Below, piece by piece: positions 46,261 through 57,142 of a DNA stretch of 64,000 bases (positions are counted from its first letter, which is position 1; each line of letters begins with the position of its first letter). This stretch comes from Pseudomonas sp. GM74. Lineage in GTDB: Bacteria; Pseudomonadota; Gammaproteobacteria; Pseudomonadales; Pseudomonadaceae. The stretch is taken from assembly GCF_000282455.1 (NCBI RefSeq), contig NZ_AKJG01000047.1:1-64000 (forward strand). The letters are read 5' to 3'. The position numbers and the translations under genes are program-made. Under the pieces are notes generated by a model. It saw nothing but the letters and a program-made list of their open reading frames with translations. It did not search any database and had not been told where the DNA came from.

Positions 46261-47952
46261 ATGAGCGAAAGCTTTGCGGAACTCTTTGAAGAAAGCCTAA
46301 AAACCCTGAACCTTCAGGCAGGCTCCATCATCACCGGTGTTATCGTTGATATCGATTACCAGGCTCGCTGGGTAACCGTTCACGCTGGCCTGAAGTCTGA
46401 AGCACTCATCCCGCTTGAGCAGTTCTACAACGACGCTGGCGAACTGAACATCAACGTCGGTGACGAAGTTCACGTTGCTCTGGACTCGGTTGAAGACGGC
46501 TTTGGTGAAACCAAGCTGTCCCGTGAAAAAGCCAAGCGCGCTGAATGCTGGATTGTTCTGGAAGCAGCCTTCGCAGCCGAAGAAGTGGTCAAGGGCGTTA
46601 TCAACGGTAAGGTTAAAGGCGGCTTCACTGTCGACGTTAACGGCATCCGTGCGTTCCTGCCAGGTTCTCTGGTTGACGTCCGTCCAGTGCGCGACACCAC
46701 GCACCTGGAAGGCAAAGAGCTGGAATTCAAGGTCATCAAGCTGGACCAGAAGCGCAACAACGTTGTCGTTTCCCGTCGTAGCGTCCTGGAAGCCGAGAAC
46801 TCCGCCGAGCGCGAAGCTCTGCTGGAATCCTTGCAGGAAGGCCAACAAGTCAAAGGTATCGTCAAGAACCTCACCGATTACGGCGCATTCGTCGATCTGG
46901 GTGGCGTCGATGGCCTGCTGCACATTACCGACATGGCTTGGAAGCGTATCAAGCATCCTTCCGAAATCGTCAACGTTGGCGACGAGATCGATGTCAAGGT
47001 TCTGAAGTACGATCGCGAGCGCAATCGTGTTTCCCTGGGCCTGAAGCAACTGGGCGAAGATCCATGGGTTGCTATCAAAGCCCGTTACCCGGAAAGCACT
47101 CGCGTTACCGCGCGTGTAACCAACCTGACCGACTACGGCTGCTTCGCTGAGCTGGAAGAAGGCGTTGAAGGTCTGGTACACGTTTCCGAAATGGACTGGA
47201 CCAACAAGAACATCCACCCTTCGAAAGTCGTACAAGTCGGCGACGAAGTGGAAGTCATGGTTCTGGACATCGACGAAGAGCGTCGTCGTATCTCCCTGGG
47301 CATCAAGCAGTGCAAATCCAACCCATGGGAAGATTTCTCTGGCCAGTTCAACAAGGGCGATAAAATCTCCGGCACCATCAAGTCGATCACCGATTTCGGT
47401 ATCTTCATTGGTCTGGACGGCGGCATCGACGGTCTGGTTCACCTGTCCGACATCTCCTGGAACGAAGTGGGCGAAGAAGCCGTTCGCCGCTTCAAGAAGG
47501 GCGACGAGCTGGACACCGTTATCCTGTCGGTTGACCCAGAGCGCGAGCGCATCTCCCTAGGTATCAAGCAACTGGAAAGCGATCCGTTCTCCGAGTACGT
47601 TCAAGAGAACGACAAAGGCGCCATCGTTAAAGGCATCGTGAAGGAAGTTGACGCTAAAGGCGCCATCATCACTCTGGCCGACGATATCGAAGCGACTCTG
47701 AAAGCCTCCGAAATCAGCCGTGACCGCGTTGAAGACGCGCGCAACGTTCTGAAAGAAGGCGAAGAAGTAGAAGCCAAGATCATCAGCGTTGACCGCAAGA
47801 GCCGTGTAATTCAGCTCTCGATCAAGTCGAAAGACGTTGAAGACGAGAAAGAAGCAATCCAGAGCCTGCGCGACAAGCCAGTAGCTACTGATGCTCCTGT
47901 GGCCACCACTCTGGGTGACCTGCTGCGTGCACAAATGGAAAAACAGAACTAA
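46261..47952 (+). CDS. rpsA: 30S ribosomal protein S1
   Basis: This 563-residue protein has six S1/OB-fold repeats (starting about residues 20, 105, 190, 275, 362 and 450). The first two mediate ribosome docking and the later ones bind mRNA. The codon use is of a highly expressed gene, distinct from its neighbours. The start [12 protein letters not shown] follows AGGAATTAAA. A terminator follows at 47968. Confidence 0.98.
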   Translation: MSESFAELFEESLKTLNLQAGSIITGVIVDIDYQARWVTVHAGLKSEALIPLEQFYNDAGELNINVGDEVHVALDSVEDGFGETKLSREKAKRAECWIVLEAAFAAEEVVKGVINGKVKGGFTVDVNGIRAFLPGSLVDVRPVRDTTHLEGKELEFKVIKLDQKRNNVVVSRRSVLEAENSAEREALLESLQEGQQVKGIVKNLTDYGAFVDLGGVDGLLHITDMAWKRIKHPSEIVNVGDEIDVKVLKYDRERNRVSLGLKQLGEDPWVAIKARYPESTRVTARVTNLTDYGCFAELEEGVEGLVHVSEMDWTNKNIHPSKVVQVGDEVEVMVLDIDEERRRISLGIKQCKSNPWEDFSGQFNKGDKISGTIKSITDFGIFIGLDGGIDGLVHLSDISWNEVGEEAVRRFKKGDELDTVILSVDPERERISLGIKQLESDPFSEYVQENDKGAIVKGIVKEVDAKGAIITLADDIEATLKASEISRDRVEDARNVLKEGEEVEAKIISVDRKSRVIQLSIKSKDVEDEKEAIQSLRDKPVATDAPVATTLGDLLRAQMEKQN

Positions 47953-47967
47953 GTTCTGATTTTCTGT

Positions 47968-47998
47968 AAAAAAGGGCGACTTCGGTCGCCCTTTTTTG
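47968..47998 (+). terminator. rpsA terminator
   Basis: AAAAAAGGGCGAC, a TTCG tetraloop and GTCGCCCTTTTTT lie 16 bases after the rpsA stop. Confidence 0.95.
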
Positions 47999-48162
47999 TG
48001 CCTGGCGTTTGGTGAAGTACCTGGGGGTGTAGTCGCTTGGGGCGTGAACCAAAAAGGACGAAAGAAGGTCTGATTGTTTAGTCGGATCAATCGCTTATTT
48101 GCAGCTAGTCTTTAGCCTGAGACTAATGATCGCTCGATAGGCTTTCTGGCAAAAGGACGTGA

Positions 48163-48447
48163 ATGAACAAGCTCATTGTCGCAGTAGCAGTGCTGGCATT
48201 GGCGGGTTGTACCACCAGCGCCAAAACTCACGTAGTGCGTGGGGTCAGCGGTATTGAAGTCGATTGTTCGGGGCTCGGTTCGAAATGGGACAAGTGTTAC
48301 AAGCGCGCGGCCAAGGAGTGCAAGGGGGCGGGCTATAAGGTTTTGACACGGTCTGATGATCTTAAGGAAGAGGAGGAGGAGGGAGGGCTTTTTGGGTTCA
48401 ACCCGGCGGGTTTCCTGACCCGCACTATGCTGGTGATTTGCCGATGA
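48163..48447 (+). CDS. Small lipoprotein
   Basis: This 94-residue protein has a lipoprotein signal (MNKLIVAVAVLALAGC, lipobox LAGC, modified Cys16). The mature part of about 79 residues holds three more Cys residues in its first half (VDCSG, DKCYK, KECKG) and an acidic EEEEEGG stretch. It is a typical small pseudomonad envelope lipoprotein of unknown role, placed between rpsA and ihfB. AAAGGACGTGA precedes the start. Confidence 0.8.
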   Translation: MNKLIVAVAVLALAGCTTSAKTHVVRGVSGIEVDCSGLGSKWDKCYKRAAKECKGAGYKVLTRSDDLKEEEEEGGLFGFNPAGFLTRTMLVICR

Positions 48448-48596
48448 CAGGGTGAGCGCCCGGAGTCTTCCCGTTTCGGGAATCAAGCATTTTGAGGGGC
48501 TGGGATAGATGCTAAAACTCAGGCTGTTCAAAATCGTGCAGGCGTGCTAAAACCTTTGAAGCGCTGATCTAGCTGCTTGAAAAAGAAGGGAAAAAT

Positions 48597-48893
48597 ATGA
48601 CGAAGTCGGAGTTGATCGAACGAATTGTCACCCATCAAGGGCTGCTCTCATCCAAGGATGTGGAGCTGGCCATCAAGACCATGCTTGAGCAAATGTCCCA
48701 ATGTCTGGCTACCGGGGATCGCATCGAGATCCGGGGGTTTGGCAGCTTCTCTCTGCACTATCGCGCGCCACGGGTAGGGCGCAATCCGAAAACCGGCCAG
48801 TCTGTCAGTCTCGACGGTAAATTCGTTCCTCACTTCAAGCCAGGTAAAGAGCTGCGTGATCGGGTGAATGAAGAAGAGGAGGATGCGCTTTGA
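48597..48893 (+). CDS. ihfB: Integration host factor subunit beta
   Basis: This 98-residue DNA-bending protein has [11 protein letters not shown] at the start and the DNA-intercalating arm [14 protein letters not shown] with the key proline. It pairs with IhfA. Complete, with AAGGGAAAAAT before the ATG. In pseudomonads the O-antigen locus commonly begins just downstream of ihfB, as here. Confidence 0.97.
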   Translation: MTKSELIERIVTHQGLLSSKDVELAIKTMLEQMSQCLATGDRIEIRGFGSFSLHYRAPRVGRNPKTGQSVSLDGKFVPHFKPGKELRDRVNEEEEDAL

Positions 48894-48920
48894 CAGTCAC
48901 TGCCGATCAAGGAGCCCTTC

Positions 48921-49160
48921 ATGCGTAATCTCATGCGAGTGCTGCTTGGCGTGTTAATCCTTTTTCTGGTACTGGTGATCCTGGCTTTCGTACTGGAGAA
49001 TCAGCAATCGGTTACCTTGTTTTTTCTCGGTTGGGCTGGCCCGCAACTGCCAGTATCTTTGGTAATAATTCTGGCTTTGCTGGCAGGGATGGTCGTCGGA
49101 CCGCTACTTGGCTGGATTCTAGGACGCTCGTCCAGGATTTTGCGCAAGCGACTTGTTTAG
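48921..49160 (+). CDS. lapA: LapA domain (DUF1049) membrane protein
   Basis: This 79-residue protein has two membrane helices (about 8-27 and 45-67) and the family motif ENQQSVTLFFLGW. In E. coli LapA works with LapB (YciM) in controlling LpxC and lipopolysaccharide assembly. No lapB follows it here. AAGGAGCC precedes the start. It is the last core gene before the AT-richer O-antigen region. Confidence 0.88.
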   Translation: MRNLMRVLLGVLILFLVLVILAFVLENQQSVTLFFLGWAGPQLPVSLVIILALLAGMVVGPLLGWILGRSSRILRKRLV

Positions 49161-49385
49161 TAACATCCAGTACGAAGTGCTCAGAGAGCTCGCGCCACAG
49201 CTTCTCTACATCCCTTAGTAAATCGGTCATTAAGCTGTAAAATGTTGCGCTTGTTCGAGAGTGGTCTATCTCCACATCGATTTAGACTGGCTCTGCCAGA
49301 GGCCGCATTTTTTGATGGCCTTGTATTCATGGATTTGGCAGCGCCGATGTGCAGCCCGGTCAGCAACTCAAGGGTATGGTTTCGC

Positions 49386-50458
<1,073 letters not shown>

Positions 50459-50462
<4 letters not shown>

Positions 50463-50788
50463 AAATCCTCCTGCTCGGGAAAAGCGGACAGGTCGGCCGG
50501 GAGCTACAGCGATCACCCGCGTCATTGGGCGAGTTGATCGCGCTGGATCGTCTGAAGGTTGAAGGTCTCTTCGGAGACTTGTGTGATCTGCCGCGTCCTT
50601 CCAAAGAGCTTGAAACTTTAAGCGTCATTGCTGATCAGATAGGGGTTGCGACAAGTGCGGATCCGATCGCCGATGTCGCCGCATTGGCTATTCAGCAAAT
50701 TCAGACTCGGAAAGAATTTCTGTGTATCCGCTATGTACTTGCCAAACTGGCAATCGGGCATAGGCCGGAAAGCTTGGGGGGCTTATAA
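50459..50788 (+). pseudogene. rmlD: rmlD (dTDP-4-dehydrorhamnose reductase) remnant with internal deletion
   Basis: This 109-codon frame starts as a normal RmlD ([20 protein letters not shown] then LGELIALDR) at the usual overlap with rmlB. After about residue 44 it jumps to SVIADQIGVATSADPIADVA, which in full-length RmlD (about 300 residues) lies near residues 165-190. The last 25 residues do not match RmlD. The catalytic Tyr-x-x-x-Lys region is gone, so it cannot be active. The deletion kept the frame, and the gene looks like a scar left when the locus was re-modelled. Confidence 0.85.
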
Positions 50789-51019
50789 GCGGCTGATAAA
50801 TACAAAACCAGGACTGTCGTTTCAATGAGTAGCGTTTCTACTCTAGATATCATGATTTTTAAAATTTTTTCCATGTTTAAATAAAATATTTTCACCTTGA
50901 TGTGTGACTAGACTCATTGAAGGGCACTGATTTGAGTAAGTGGGGCGCGTGCGGAGAGGAGCTGAAGGTGTTTTACATGGTTGGGGCTATGGTTTTTTTT
51001 ATTTCAAGGGTTTTAGGAT

Positions 51020-52081
51020 ATGCAGGTTGGTTCAAGTAATTCTGTAGTCAATGATGGTCTCGATTTGCACGCGCTTGCTCATACACTTTGGCGACAAAAA
51101 ATTGTGATTTTGTGCGCGGCGCTGCTAGGAACATTCGTAGCCGCTTCCTATGCATTCCTCGCTGAACCTTTGTACGAAGCGAAGGCATTTGTGATCCCGC
51201 CTACCCAAAATGACATTGAGAACTTAAATTACGGTCGTATCGATCAGTCAAAGTTGCCTCAGTTTACGGTAAAGGACGTTTATTCGGTTTTTTTGAAGAA
51301 CTTGCAAAGTGAGTCACTTCGTCGCGAGTTTTTCAAGAATACATATTTAGCTGCGCAAGGAAAGAGTGAGGATCCTAAGGGGCGGTTATATGAGAAGCTT
51401 TCTAAGAATCTTGTTATTTCCATGGTTGGCAAAGATGCGTTGGATCGATACTCCGTTGTTATCCTGAATAATGATCCGGAAATGGGTGCCAAGTGGATTG
51501 AGCAACTGTTGGCGCGTGCACAGCAATTGGCGATGCAAGAGATCAATAAAAATATCTCCAGTGAGTATGATATCGAGTCTCAAAATCTTCATCAGGAAAT
51601 AGTCTCGTTGCGAGAAATTGGAGACAAGACAAGAGAAGATAGCTTAATTAAACTTCGTGAGGCCCTGGTGGTTGCCCAAGCTATTGGTCTTGAAAGGCCG
51701 CCAACCGTTGGCAGCGACTCGAAGGCCTCGATTGGTATTGTAGGCAACATGGACGGTGATCTTACCTACATGCGCGGCACGAAAGCACTGACGGCTGAAA
51801 TAGAAAATTTGAAAACAAGGAAGTCTGACGATCCATTTATCAGCCGGTTGCGAGAGATAGAAACGAAGTACAATTTTTATAATCAACTTTCAAAGAGCTA
51901 TCGAGAAGCGAAAGCTTTCAGGATAGATGGGCTCGTAGAGAAGTCGGGCTCACCAGTCAAGCCAAAATTTTTATTTGTAATTTTGGCTGGCATGTTTTTA
52001 GGTCTTGTTTTCGGGATGGTTGTTGCAGTTATTCGGGACTTTTTTATGACCAATAAAGTTGGCATACAGAAGACCCTATAA
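51020..52081 (+). CDS. wzz: Wzz O-antigen chain-length determinant
   Basis: This 353-residue polysaccharide co-polymerase has two membrane helices, near residues 29-50 and 313-337, around a large periplasmic domain. Near the second helix lies the Pro-rich SGSPVKPKFLFVI, typical of Wzz. It sets the modal length of the O-antigen made by Wzy. About 230 AT-rich bases without a supported gene precede it (50789-51019), and 213 more follow before rfbA. The AT-rich codon use differs sharply from that of the genes before 49 kb. Confidence 0.88.
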   Translation: MQVGSSNSVVNDGLDLHALAHTLWRQKIVILCAALLGTFVAASYAFLAEPLYEAKAFVIPPTQNDIENLNYGRIDQSKLPQFTVKDVYSVFLKNLQSESLRREFFKNTYLAAQGKSEDPKGRLYEKLSKNLVISMVGKDALDRYSVVILNNDPEMGAKWIEQLLARAQQLAMQEINKNISSEYDIESQNLHQEIVSLREIGDKTREDSLIKLREALVVAQAIGLERPPTVGSDSKASIGIVGNMDGDLTYMRGTKALTAEIENLKTRKSDDPFISRLREIETKYNFYNQLSKSYREAKAFRIDGLVEKSGSPVKPKFLFVILAGMFLGLVFGMVVAVIRDFFMTNKVGIQKTL

Positions 52082-52294
52082 CACGCAGCGATCTTGCTTG
52101 TTTTGATAGATTTTATTTATCGTGGCGGTTGTTTGATTTGCCAAGTCTATTGAACGGCGTTGGTTGTCTTGTGGGACAGCTTTATGTTCGTCTATCGGAA
52201 AAATAGCACTAAACAGGTGTAGGATTATGTTTAGCCGGTAGATGGTTTGTATCAATGTTGGTGAGTAGCCTAGGATCAGGCACGAGGGAAGAGT

Positions 52295-53173
52295 ATGAAA
52301 GGTATCATTCTGGCAGGCGGTTCGGGAACTCGTTTGTACCCACTGACGAAAGGGGTATCCAAGCAGCTGCTTCCGATTTACGACAAGCCGATGATTTTTT
52401 ATCCGCTTTCTGTGCTCATGCTCGCCGGGATCCGTGACATCCTGATTATCACGACGCCTGAGGATCAAGCTGGATTTCAACGTTTGCTTGCTGATGGCAG
52501 TCAGATCGGTGTCAACCTCACATATGCAGTTCAAGCAAGTCCCGATGGTCTTGCACAAGCATTTCTTATCGGTGAGGAATTTATTGGCAAGGATTCGGTG
52601 TGTTTGGTGCTTGGCGATAATATTTTTTATGGCCAGGGGTTTACGCCCATGCTCCAAGAGGCGACGAAGCGTAAAAGCGGCGCCACAGTATTCGGTTATC
52701 AAGTGAAGGATCCGGAACGATTTGGTGTTGTTCAGTTCGATGAAAGTCGTAAAGCGATCTCTATTGAAGAAAAGCCACTCAAGCCAAAGTCGAATTTCGC
52801 AGTAACCGGGTTGTATTTCTACGACAATGATGTGATTGAAATTGCAAAGCAAGTCAAGCCTTCTGCACGCGGCGAGTTTGAAATTACCTGTATAAACCAG
52901 GCATATCTGGAGCGAGGAAGTTTGCATGTCGAACTTCTGGGGCGAGGATTTGCGTGGCTGGATACCGGTACACACGAAAGCTTGCTCGAGGCTTCGCATT
53001 TTGTTGAAACAATAGAAAAGCGCCAAGGTTACAAGATCGCCTGTTTAGAGGAAATTGCCTTTAATAATGGGTGGTTGACCGTTGCAGAGCTCAAAAGGAC
53101 TGGCAATGAACTGAAGAAAAACAGTTATGGACAGTATCTGTTGAGTCTGGTTGACGAGATTGATGAAAAGTAA
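52295..53173 (+). CDS. rfbA: Glucose-1-phosphate thymidylyltransferase
   Basis: This 292-residue nucleotidyltransferase carries [16 protein letters not shown] at the N-terminus and [10 protein letters not shown]. It makes dTDP-glucose from glucose-1-phosphate and dTTP, the step before RfbB. GAGGGAAGAGT precedes the ATG. Its usual partner rmlC is absent; instead the next genes build an amino sugar. Confidence 0.96.
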   Translation: MKGIILAGGSGTRLYPLTKGVSKQLLPIYDKPMIFYPLSVLMLAGIRDILIITTPEDQAGFQRLLADGSQIGVNLTYAVQASPDGLAQAFLIGEEFIGKDSVCLVLGDNIFYGQGFTPMLQEATKRKSGATVFGYQVKDPERFGVVQFDESRKAISIEEKPLKPKSNFAVTGLYFYDNDVIEIAKQVKPSARGEFEITCINQAYLERGSLHVELLGRGFAWLDTGTHESLLEASHFVETIEKRQGYKIACLEEIAFNNGWLTVAELKRTGNELKKNSYGQYLLSLVDEIDEK

Positions 53174-53212
53174 TTTGTTTAGAGTTTGAGTTGAGTTCTA
53201 CATGGGTGGCCT

Positions 53213-53773
53213 ATGGCGTACTTGAGCGCAATACAGTTGAGTGAACTAGGTTTCAGAACCCTAGGGGAAGAAGTAAAAATCAGTGACAAGGCTGCTATCT
53301 ATAACCCAGAGTTGATTGACCTTGGGGATTACACGCGAATAGATGATTTTTGCGTGGTGTCGGGGCGCGTGGTGTTTGGTAAGTATAATCATATTACACC
53401 AATGTGCCTCGTTGCTGGTGGAGAGCCAGGTATCGAGTTTTCCGACTTCTGTACGCTGGCTTATGGTGTAAAAATTTTCTCGCAATCAGACGATTACAGT
53501 GGTGCCACACTTACTAACTCGTTGGTTCCAAAAAAATATAAAAATGAAATATTCGAGAAGGTTAAGCTCGAGCGCCATGTAATAGTTGGTGCAGGAGCAA
53601 TAGTGATGCCTGGAGTCACTATTAAAGAGGGCTGCTCGATAGGTGCTATGGCATTGGTTACGAAAAGCACTGATCCATGGGGGATTTACGTTGGTGTTCC
53701 TGCTGAGCGAGTGAAGGAGCGCAAGCGAGATCTCCTGGCACTCGAACAAATGTTTCTGGATGAACAAAAATGA
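53213..53773 (+). CDS. Hexapeptide-repeat sugar acyltransferase
   Basis: This 186-residue left-handed beta-helix acyltransferase shows repeats such as IVGAGAIVMPGVTIKEGCSIG and a C-terminal YVGVPAERVKERK. Overlap of its stop with the start of the wecE-like gene (four bases, ATGA) ties it to amino-sugar synthesis. It probably acetylates the 4-amino group to give dTDP-Fuc4NAc, taking the place of the unrelated GNAT enzyme WecD of enteric bacteria. That role is inferred; O-acetylation of another residue is possible. Confidence 0.8.
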   Translation: MAYLSAIQLSELGFRTLGEEVKISDKAAIYNPELIDLGDYTRIDDFCVVSGRVVFGKYNHITPMCLVAGGEPGIEFSDFCTLAYGVKIFSQSDDYSGATLTNSLVPKKYKNEIFEKVKLERHVIVGAGAIVMPGVTIKEGCSIGAMALVTKSTDPWGIYVGVPAERVKERKRDLLALEQMFLDEQK

Positions 53774-54915
53774 CTATTCCATTTAATAAACCACCTTATA
53801 CCGGAAATGAAGATCAATACGTCATTTCCGCAATGCGCAGCGGAAAGATGTCTGGTGACGGGGAGTTTACCCTTCGTTGTCAACGTTGGTTTGAAGAAAA
53901 GCTACACTGCAAAAAAGCGTTGTTAACGCCGTCGTGTACTCAGGCTCTGGAAATGGCTGCTCTGCTGGTTGATATTCAACCGGGCGATGAAGTGATCATG
54001 CCTAGTTATACGTTTGTCAGCACAGCTAATGCTTTTGTATTGCGCGGTGCAAAAATCGTATTTGTTGATATTCGCCCTGACACTATGAATATTGATGAAA
54101 CGCTAATTGAGGCTGCAATTACCGACAAAACAAAAGCTATTGTGCCTGTCCATTACGCGGGGATTGCTTGCGAAATGGACACAATTATGTCCATCGCAAA
54201 GCAACATAACTTGTTTGTTATCGAAGATGCCGCTCAAGGTATGATGTCGACCTATAAAGGTAAGGCGTTAGGTACCATTGGCCACATGGCGGCCTATAGT
54301 TTTCATGAAACAAAGAACTATACGAGTGGTGGTGAAGGTGGACTGCTACTGATAAATGATGAACAATTTATAGTTCGGGCGGAGATCATTCGAGAGAAAG
54401 GGACTAATCGCAGTCTGTTTTTTCGCGGTATGATTGATAAATATACCTGGGTTGATGTGGGTAGTAGTTATCTTCCAGGAGAACTGCAAGCTGCTTATCT
54501 ATTCGGTCAACTCGAAAAAGTGGACGAGATAAATAGTGCAAGACGTCATATCTGGGAAAGTTATTATCTGGCATTAAAAGAGCTCTCCGATGCTGGCCAT
54601 GTCGAGCTTCCCACGACACCTGATGGATGTGTCGGCAACGCCCATATGTTTTATATAAAAGTTCGGGATATCGACGTTCGAACAAAAGTACTGGGTTTGC
54701 TCAAAGATCAGGAGATCGGTGCAGTTTTCCATTACATTCCACTCCACTCAGCGCCTGCGGGATTGCGGCTTGGTCGTTTTCACGGCAAGGATGTTTGCAC
54801 CACAGTTGAGAGTGAGCGCCTGATTCGTCTGCCAATTTGGTACGGAATGCAAAAGAAGGACATAGATCGAGTAACTTCTGTTGTCATCGGTGCGGTTCAT
54901 GCATCCGGCCAGTGA
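53770..54915 (+). CDS. wecE: dTDP-4-amino-4,6-dideoxygalactose transaminase (WecE/RffA-like)
   Basis: This 381-residue DegT/DnrJ/EryC1-family aminotransferase has its PLP lysine at Lys182 (FHETKNYTSGGEGG). Long blocks (DIQPGDEVIMPSYTFVSTAN, IRPDTMNIDETLIEAAITDK, MFYIKVRDID, AVFHYIPLH) are nearly those of E. coli WecE from the enterobacterial common antigen locus. WecE turns dTDP-4-keto-6-deoxyglucose into dTDP-Fuc4N. With RfbA and RfbB present, the substrate is supplied in the same locus. A Qui4N-forming relative (VioA type) is the alternative, but the match favours WecE. Confidence 0.88.
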   Translation: MTIPFNKPPYTGNEDQYVISAMRSGKMSGDGEFTLRCQRWFEEKLHCKKALLTPSCTQALEMAALLVDIQPGDEVIMPSYTFVSTANAFVLRGAKIVFVDIRPDTMNIDETLIEAAITDKTKAIVPVHYAGIACEMDTIMSIAKQHNLFVIEDAAQGMMSTYKGKALGTIGHMAAYSFHETKNYTSGGEGGLLLINDEQFIVRAEIIREKGTNRSLFFRGMIDKYTWVDVGSSYLPGELQAAYLFGQLEKVDEINSARRHIWESYYLALKELSDAGHVELPTTPDGCVGNAHMFYIKVRDIDVRTKVLGLLKDQEIGAVFHYIPLHSAPAGLRLGRFHGKDVCTTVESERLIRLPIWYGMQKKDIDRVTSVVIGAVHASGQ

Positions 54916-56194
54916 AGTTACAAAAAATTTCTCTGATAACAAGCGTGCGCTAATCAGCGCCGCTTTAACCAGTCTCGCCCAGATTTCGAAAATCGGAGTT
55001 GGTTTCGCCTTCATCAAGCTTGTTGCTGTATACCTCGGTGCAGAAGGTATGGGGCAATTGGGACACTTTATGAGTGCTGTCACCATGCTTTCTCTGCTTG
55101 CAGGGGGAGGGATTGTAAACGGCCTTATCAAATACGTCGCACAGTACAAAAAACAACCTAAGGAACTGCTGAAGACGATTGCGGTTTCCAAAGCTTATTC
55201 TTTAGTTTTTTGTGTTGTTGTGTGTTTGTTGGGGTGTTCTTTTTCCAGGGTTATCTCCAGTTATATCTTTAAAACGCCTGATTACTATTGGATTGTGGTG
55301 TTTCTTTCTGTTGCTCAGTTTGGGTTTGCTTTTACCAATCTAGTGACGGGAGTCGCAAATGGTCTTCGTGATACCAAGACATTTGCGGTTATACAAATAG
55401 TCGGAAATATATTGGTTCTTCCGGTAAGCTGGATCTTGATTAAGAGGTTTGACTTTGTCGGTGCAGCGATATCGATGGTGCTTTTTTTCTCATTTTATTC
55501 GATACCGGCACTGTATTTTTACTGTAAATCTATTTTCTTGAAGTTGCCCGTTGGTTTCAAGTTTGAGAAGCAGGGTTTTAAACGATTGTTGTCCTTTACG
55601 TTGATGGCAACAGTTGGAGCAATCAGTGTTCCATTGGTCGAAATTATTGTTCGTGAGCAAATTATTGAGCATGTTGGATTTGTAGCAGCGGGTATTTGGC
55701 AGGCATCGATAAAGTTATCCAGTGCATACATGGGTTTTTTTACGATATTTCTCGCTGTTTATTTTATGCCAATGGTTTCAGAAAAGACTAAGGTGGCGGA
55801 AATTACACCTCTGGTTTTTAAGTTTATGAAGCTCGTTATGGTTATTTTTGTATTGGGTGGGGCGTTGTTTTTCGCTCTTCGTCAATACGTAATTCCATTA
55901 CTGCTTTCGTCCGAGTTTTCCGAGCTTGAAGGTCTTATCAAGTATCAACTGCTAGCAGATTTTTTTCGTGTTACCACGTACGTGATAAGTTTCGTCGTTG
56001 TGGCACGGGCGGCACTTAAAATATATTTGCTAAGTGAACTGACTCAGGGTGTGGTGTTTTGCAGTTTAAGTCTGTTTTTTTTGAATAGTGGTCAGGGCGT
56101 CGAAGGCGCTTTTATCGCTAACTTAATAATGAATGTAATTTATTTTATTGTTTCGGTTTTCGGCTTTGTGATTTATAAAAGGAGAAATGCTTGA
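54899..56194 (+). CDS. wzx: Wzx flippase (WzxE-like)
   Basis: This 431-residue MOP-superfamily transporter has about 12 membrane helices. Segments such as GIVNGLIKYVAQYKKQPKEL and AGIWQASIKLSSAYMGFFT resemble WzxE, the flippase for the enterobacterial common antigen unit. Such flippases are selective for lipid-linked units, so it fits the presence of Fuc4NAc. The ATG at 54899 lies inside the end of wecE; TTG at 54881 is an alternative. There is no strong ribosome-binding site, so coupling to wecE is likely. Confidence 0.85.
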   Translation: MHPASEVTKNFSDNKRALISAALTSLAQISKIGVGFAFIKLVAVYLGAEGMGQLGHFMSAVTMLSLLAGGGIVNGLIKYVAQYKKQPKELLKTIAVSKAYSLVFCVVVCLLGCSFSRVISSYIFKTPDYYWIVVFLSVAQFGFAFTNLVTGVANGLRDTKTFAVIQIVGNILVLPVSWILIKRFDFVGAAISMVLFFSFYSIPALYFYCKSIFLKLPVGFKFEKQGFKRLLSFTLMATVGAISVPLVEIIVREQIIEHVGFVAAGIWQASIKLSSAYMGFFTIFLAVYFMPMVSEKTKVAEITPLVFKFMKLVMVIFVLGGALFFALRQYVIPLLLSSEFSELEGLIKYQLLADFFRVTTYVISFVVVARAALKIYLLSELTQGVVFCSLSLFFLNSGQGVEGAFIANLIMNVIYFIVSVFGFVIYKRRNA

Positions 56195-57102
56195 TGTTAT
56201 CCGGGAGCGTGGTTGTATCTTGTTATAATCAACAGGATTACATAGAGGAATGTCTGGATAGTATCCTTTCTCAGGATATAGATTTTGATTGTGAAATTAT
56301 TGTCTCGGATGATTGTTCAACCGATCGAACACAGGAAATACTTCGTGAGTACTCAAGCAAACACGAAGGTAGAATAAAGTTGTTGTTGAGAGAGAAAAAC
56401 GTTGGCGCCGCCTTGAATTACCATGGTGTCCACAAGATGGCGTCAGGAGATGTTGTTTATCATTTTGATGGTGATGATGTCATGCTGCCGGGGAAGCTTC
56501 AGCAGCAGTATAATATTTTTAAAGAGAACGCAGATGTAAATGTCGTGTTCCATAAAGCTATTTATTTTTCTGATGACGGTTCTTACTCTTCTGAAACACA
56601 GTACCCAAGTTCTGACGCAAGCCTGGTTTCTTTTATCTCGCTTCAGGAAATGGCCCGCTGGGGAGCGATTGCGGTTCACAGTTCCTACGCCTATCGTCGA
56701 ACCTCCAGGAAGGCAGTCATCACTCGAGAATTTATGGAGTGGTTCTTCGTTATCGATTCTTTACTTCCTGACGGCAAGGCAGCCTACATAAACTCTCCGT
56801 TAGTAAAATATCGGTGCAATCCATCTGCAGGTTCTTATTTGTCGACGACCAAAGGGAAAATAAAATCGTATACGATTTATTTTGATGATTTGTATCGATA
56901 TTTTTATCAGCTACCAGAACTGAGAGAAGATCTATATTCTAATTTTATTGTCACGTTCCTGGCGATGGCGAAATCTACTCGCAAGTGCACATTCAAGGGG
57001 TTGGTTTTTCTGTTGCGCAATTTTTACTACTTCCGACTACACAAGTTTATGGATACGGTAAGTGTCAGAAAGCATGTAGGCCCTGAGAGCAAAGTTCGTT
57101 GA
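56194..57102 (+). CDS. Family 2 glycosyltransferase
   Basis: This 302-residue GT-A fold enzyme begins SVVVSCYNQQDYIEECLDSI, with EIIVSDDCSTDRTQEIL and the metal-binding YHFDGDDV. It probably adds one sugar of the O-unit on the cytoplasmic side. The donor cannot be told; dTDP-Fuc4NAc is one candidate. The ATG overlaps the wzx stop (TGATG) and AGGAG precedes it. Confidence 0.85.
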   Translation: MLSGSVVVSCYNQQDYIEECLDSILSQDIDFDCEIIVSDDCSTDRTQEILREYSSKHEGRIKLLLREKNVGAALNYHGVHKMASGDVVYHFDGDDVMLPGKLQQQYNIFKENADVNVVFHKAIYFSDDGSYSSETQYPSSDASLVSFISLQEMARWGAIAVHSSYAYRRTSRKAVITREFMEWFFVIDSLLPDGKAAYINSPLVKYRCNPSAGSYLSTTKGKIKSYTIYFDDLYRYFYQLPELREDLYSNFIVTFLAMAKSTRKCTFKGLVFLLRNFYYFRLHKFMDTVSVRKHVGPESKVR

Positions 57103-57142
57103 CTAGAGAACAGTACGATGTGAGGCTGATCGAGGCGAGAAA

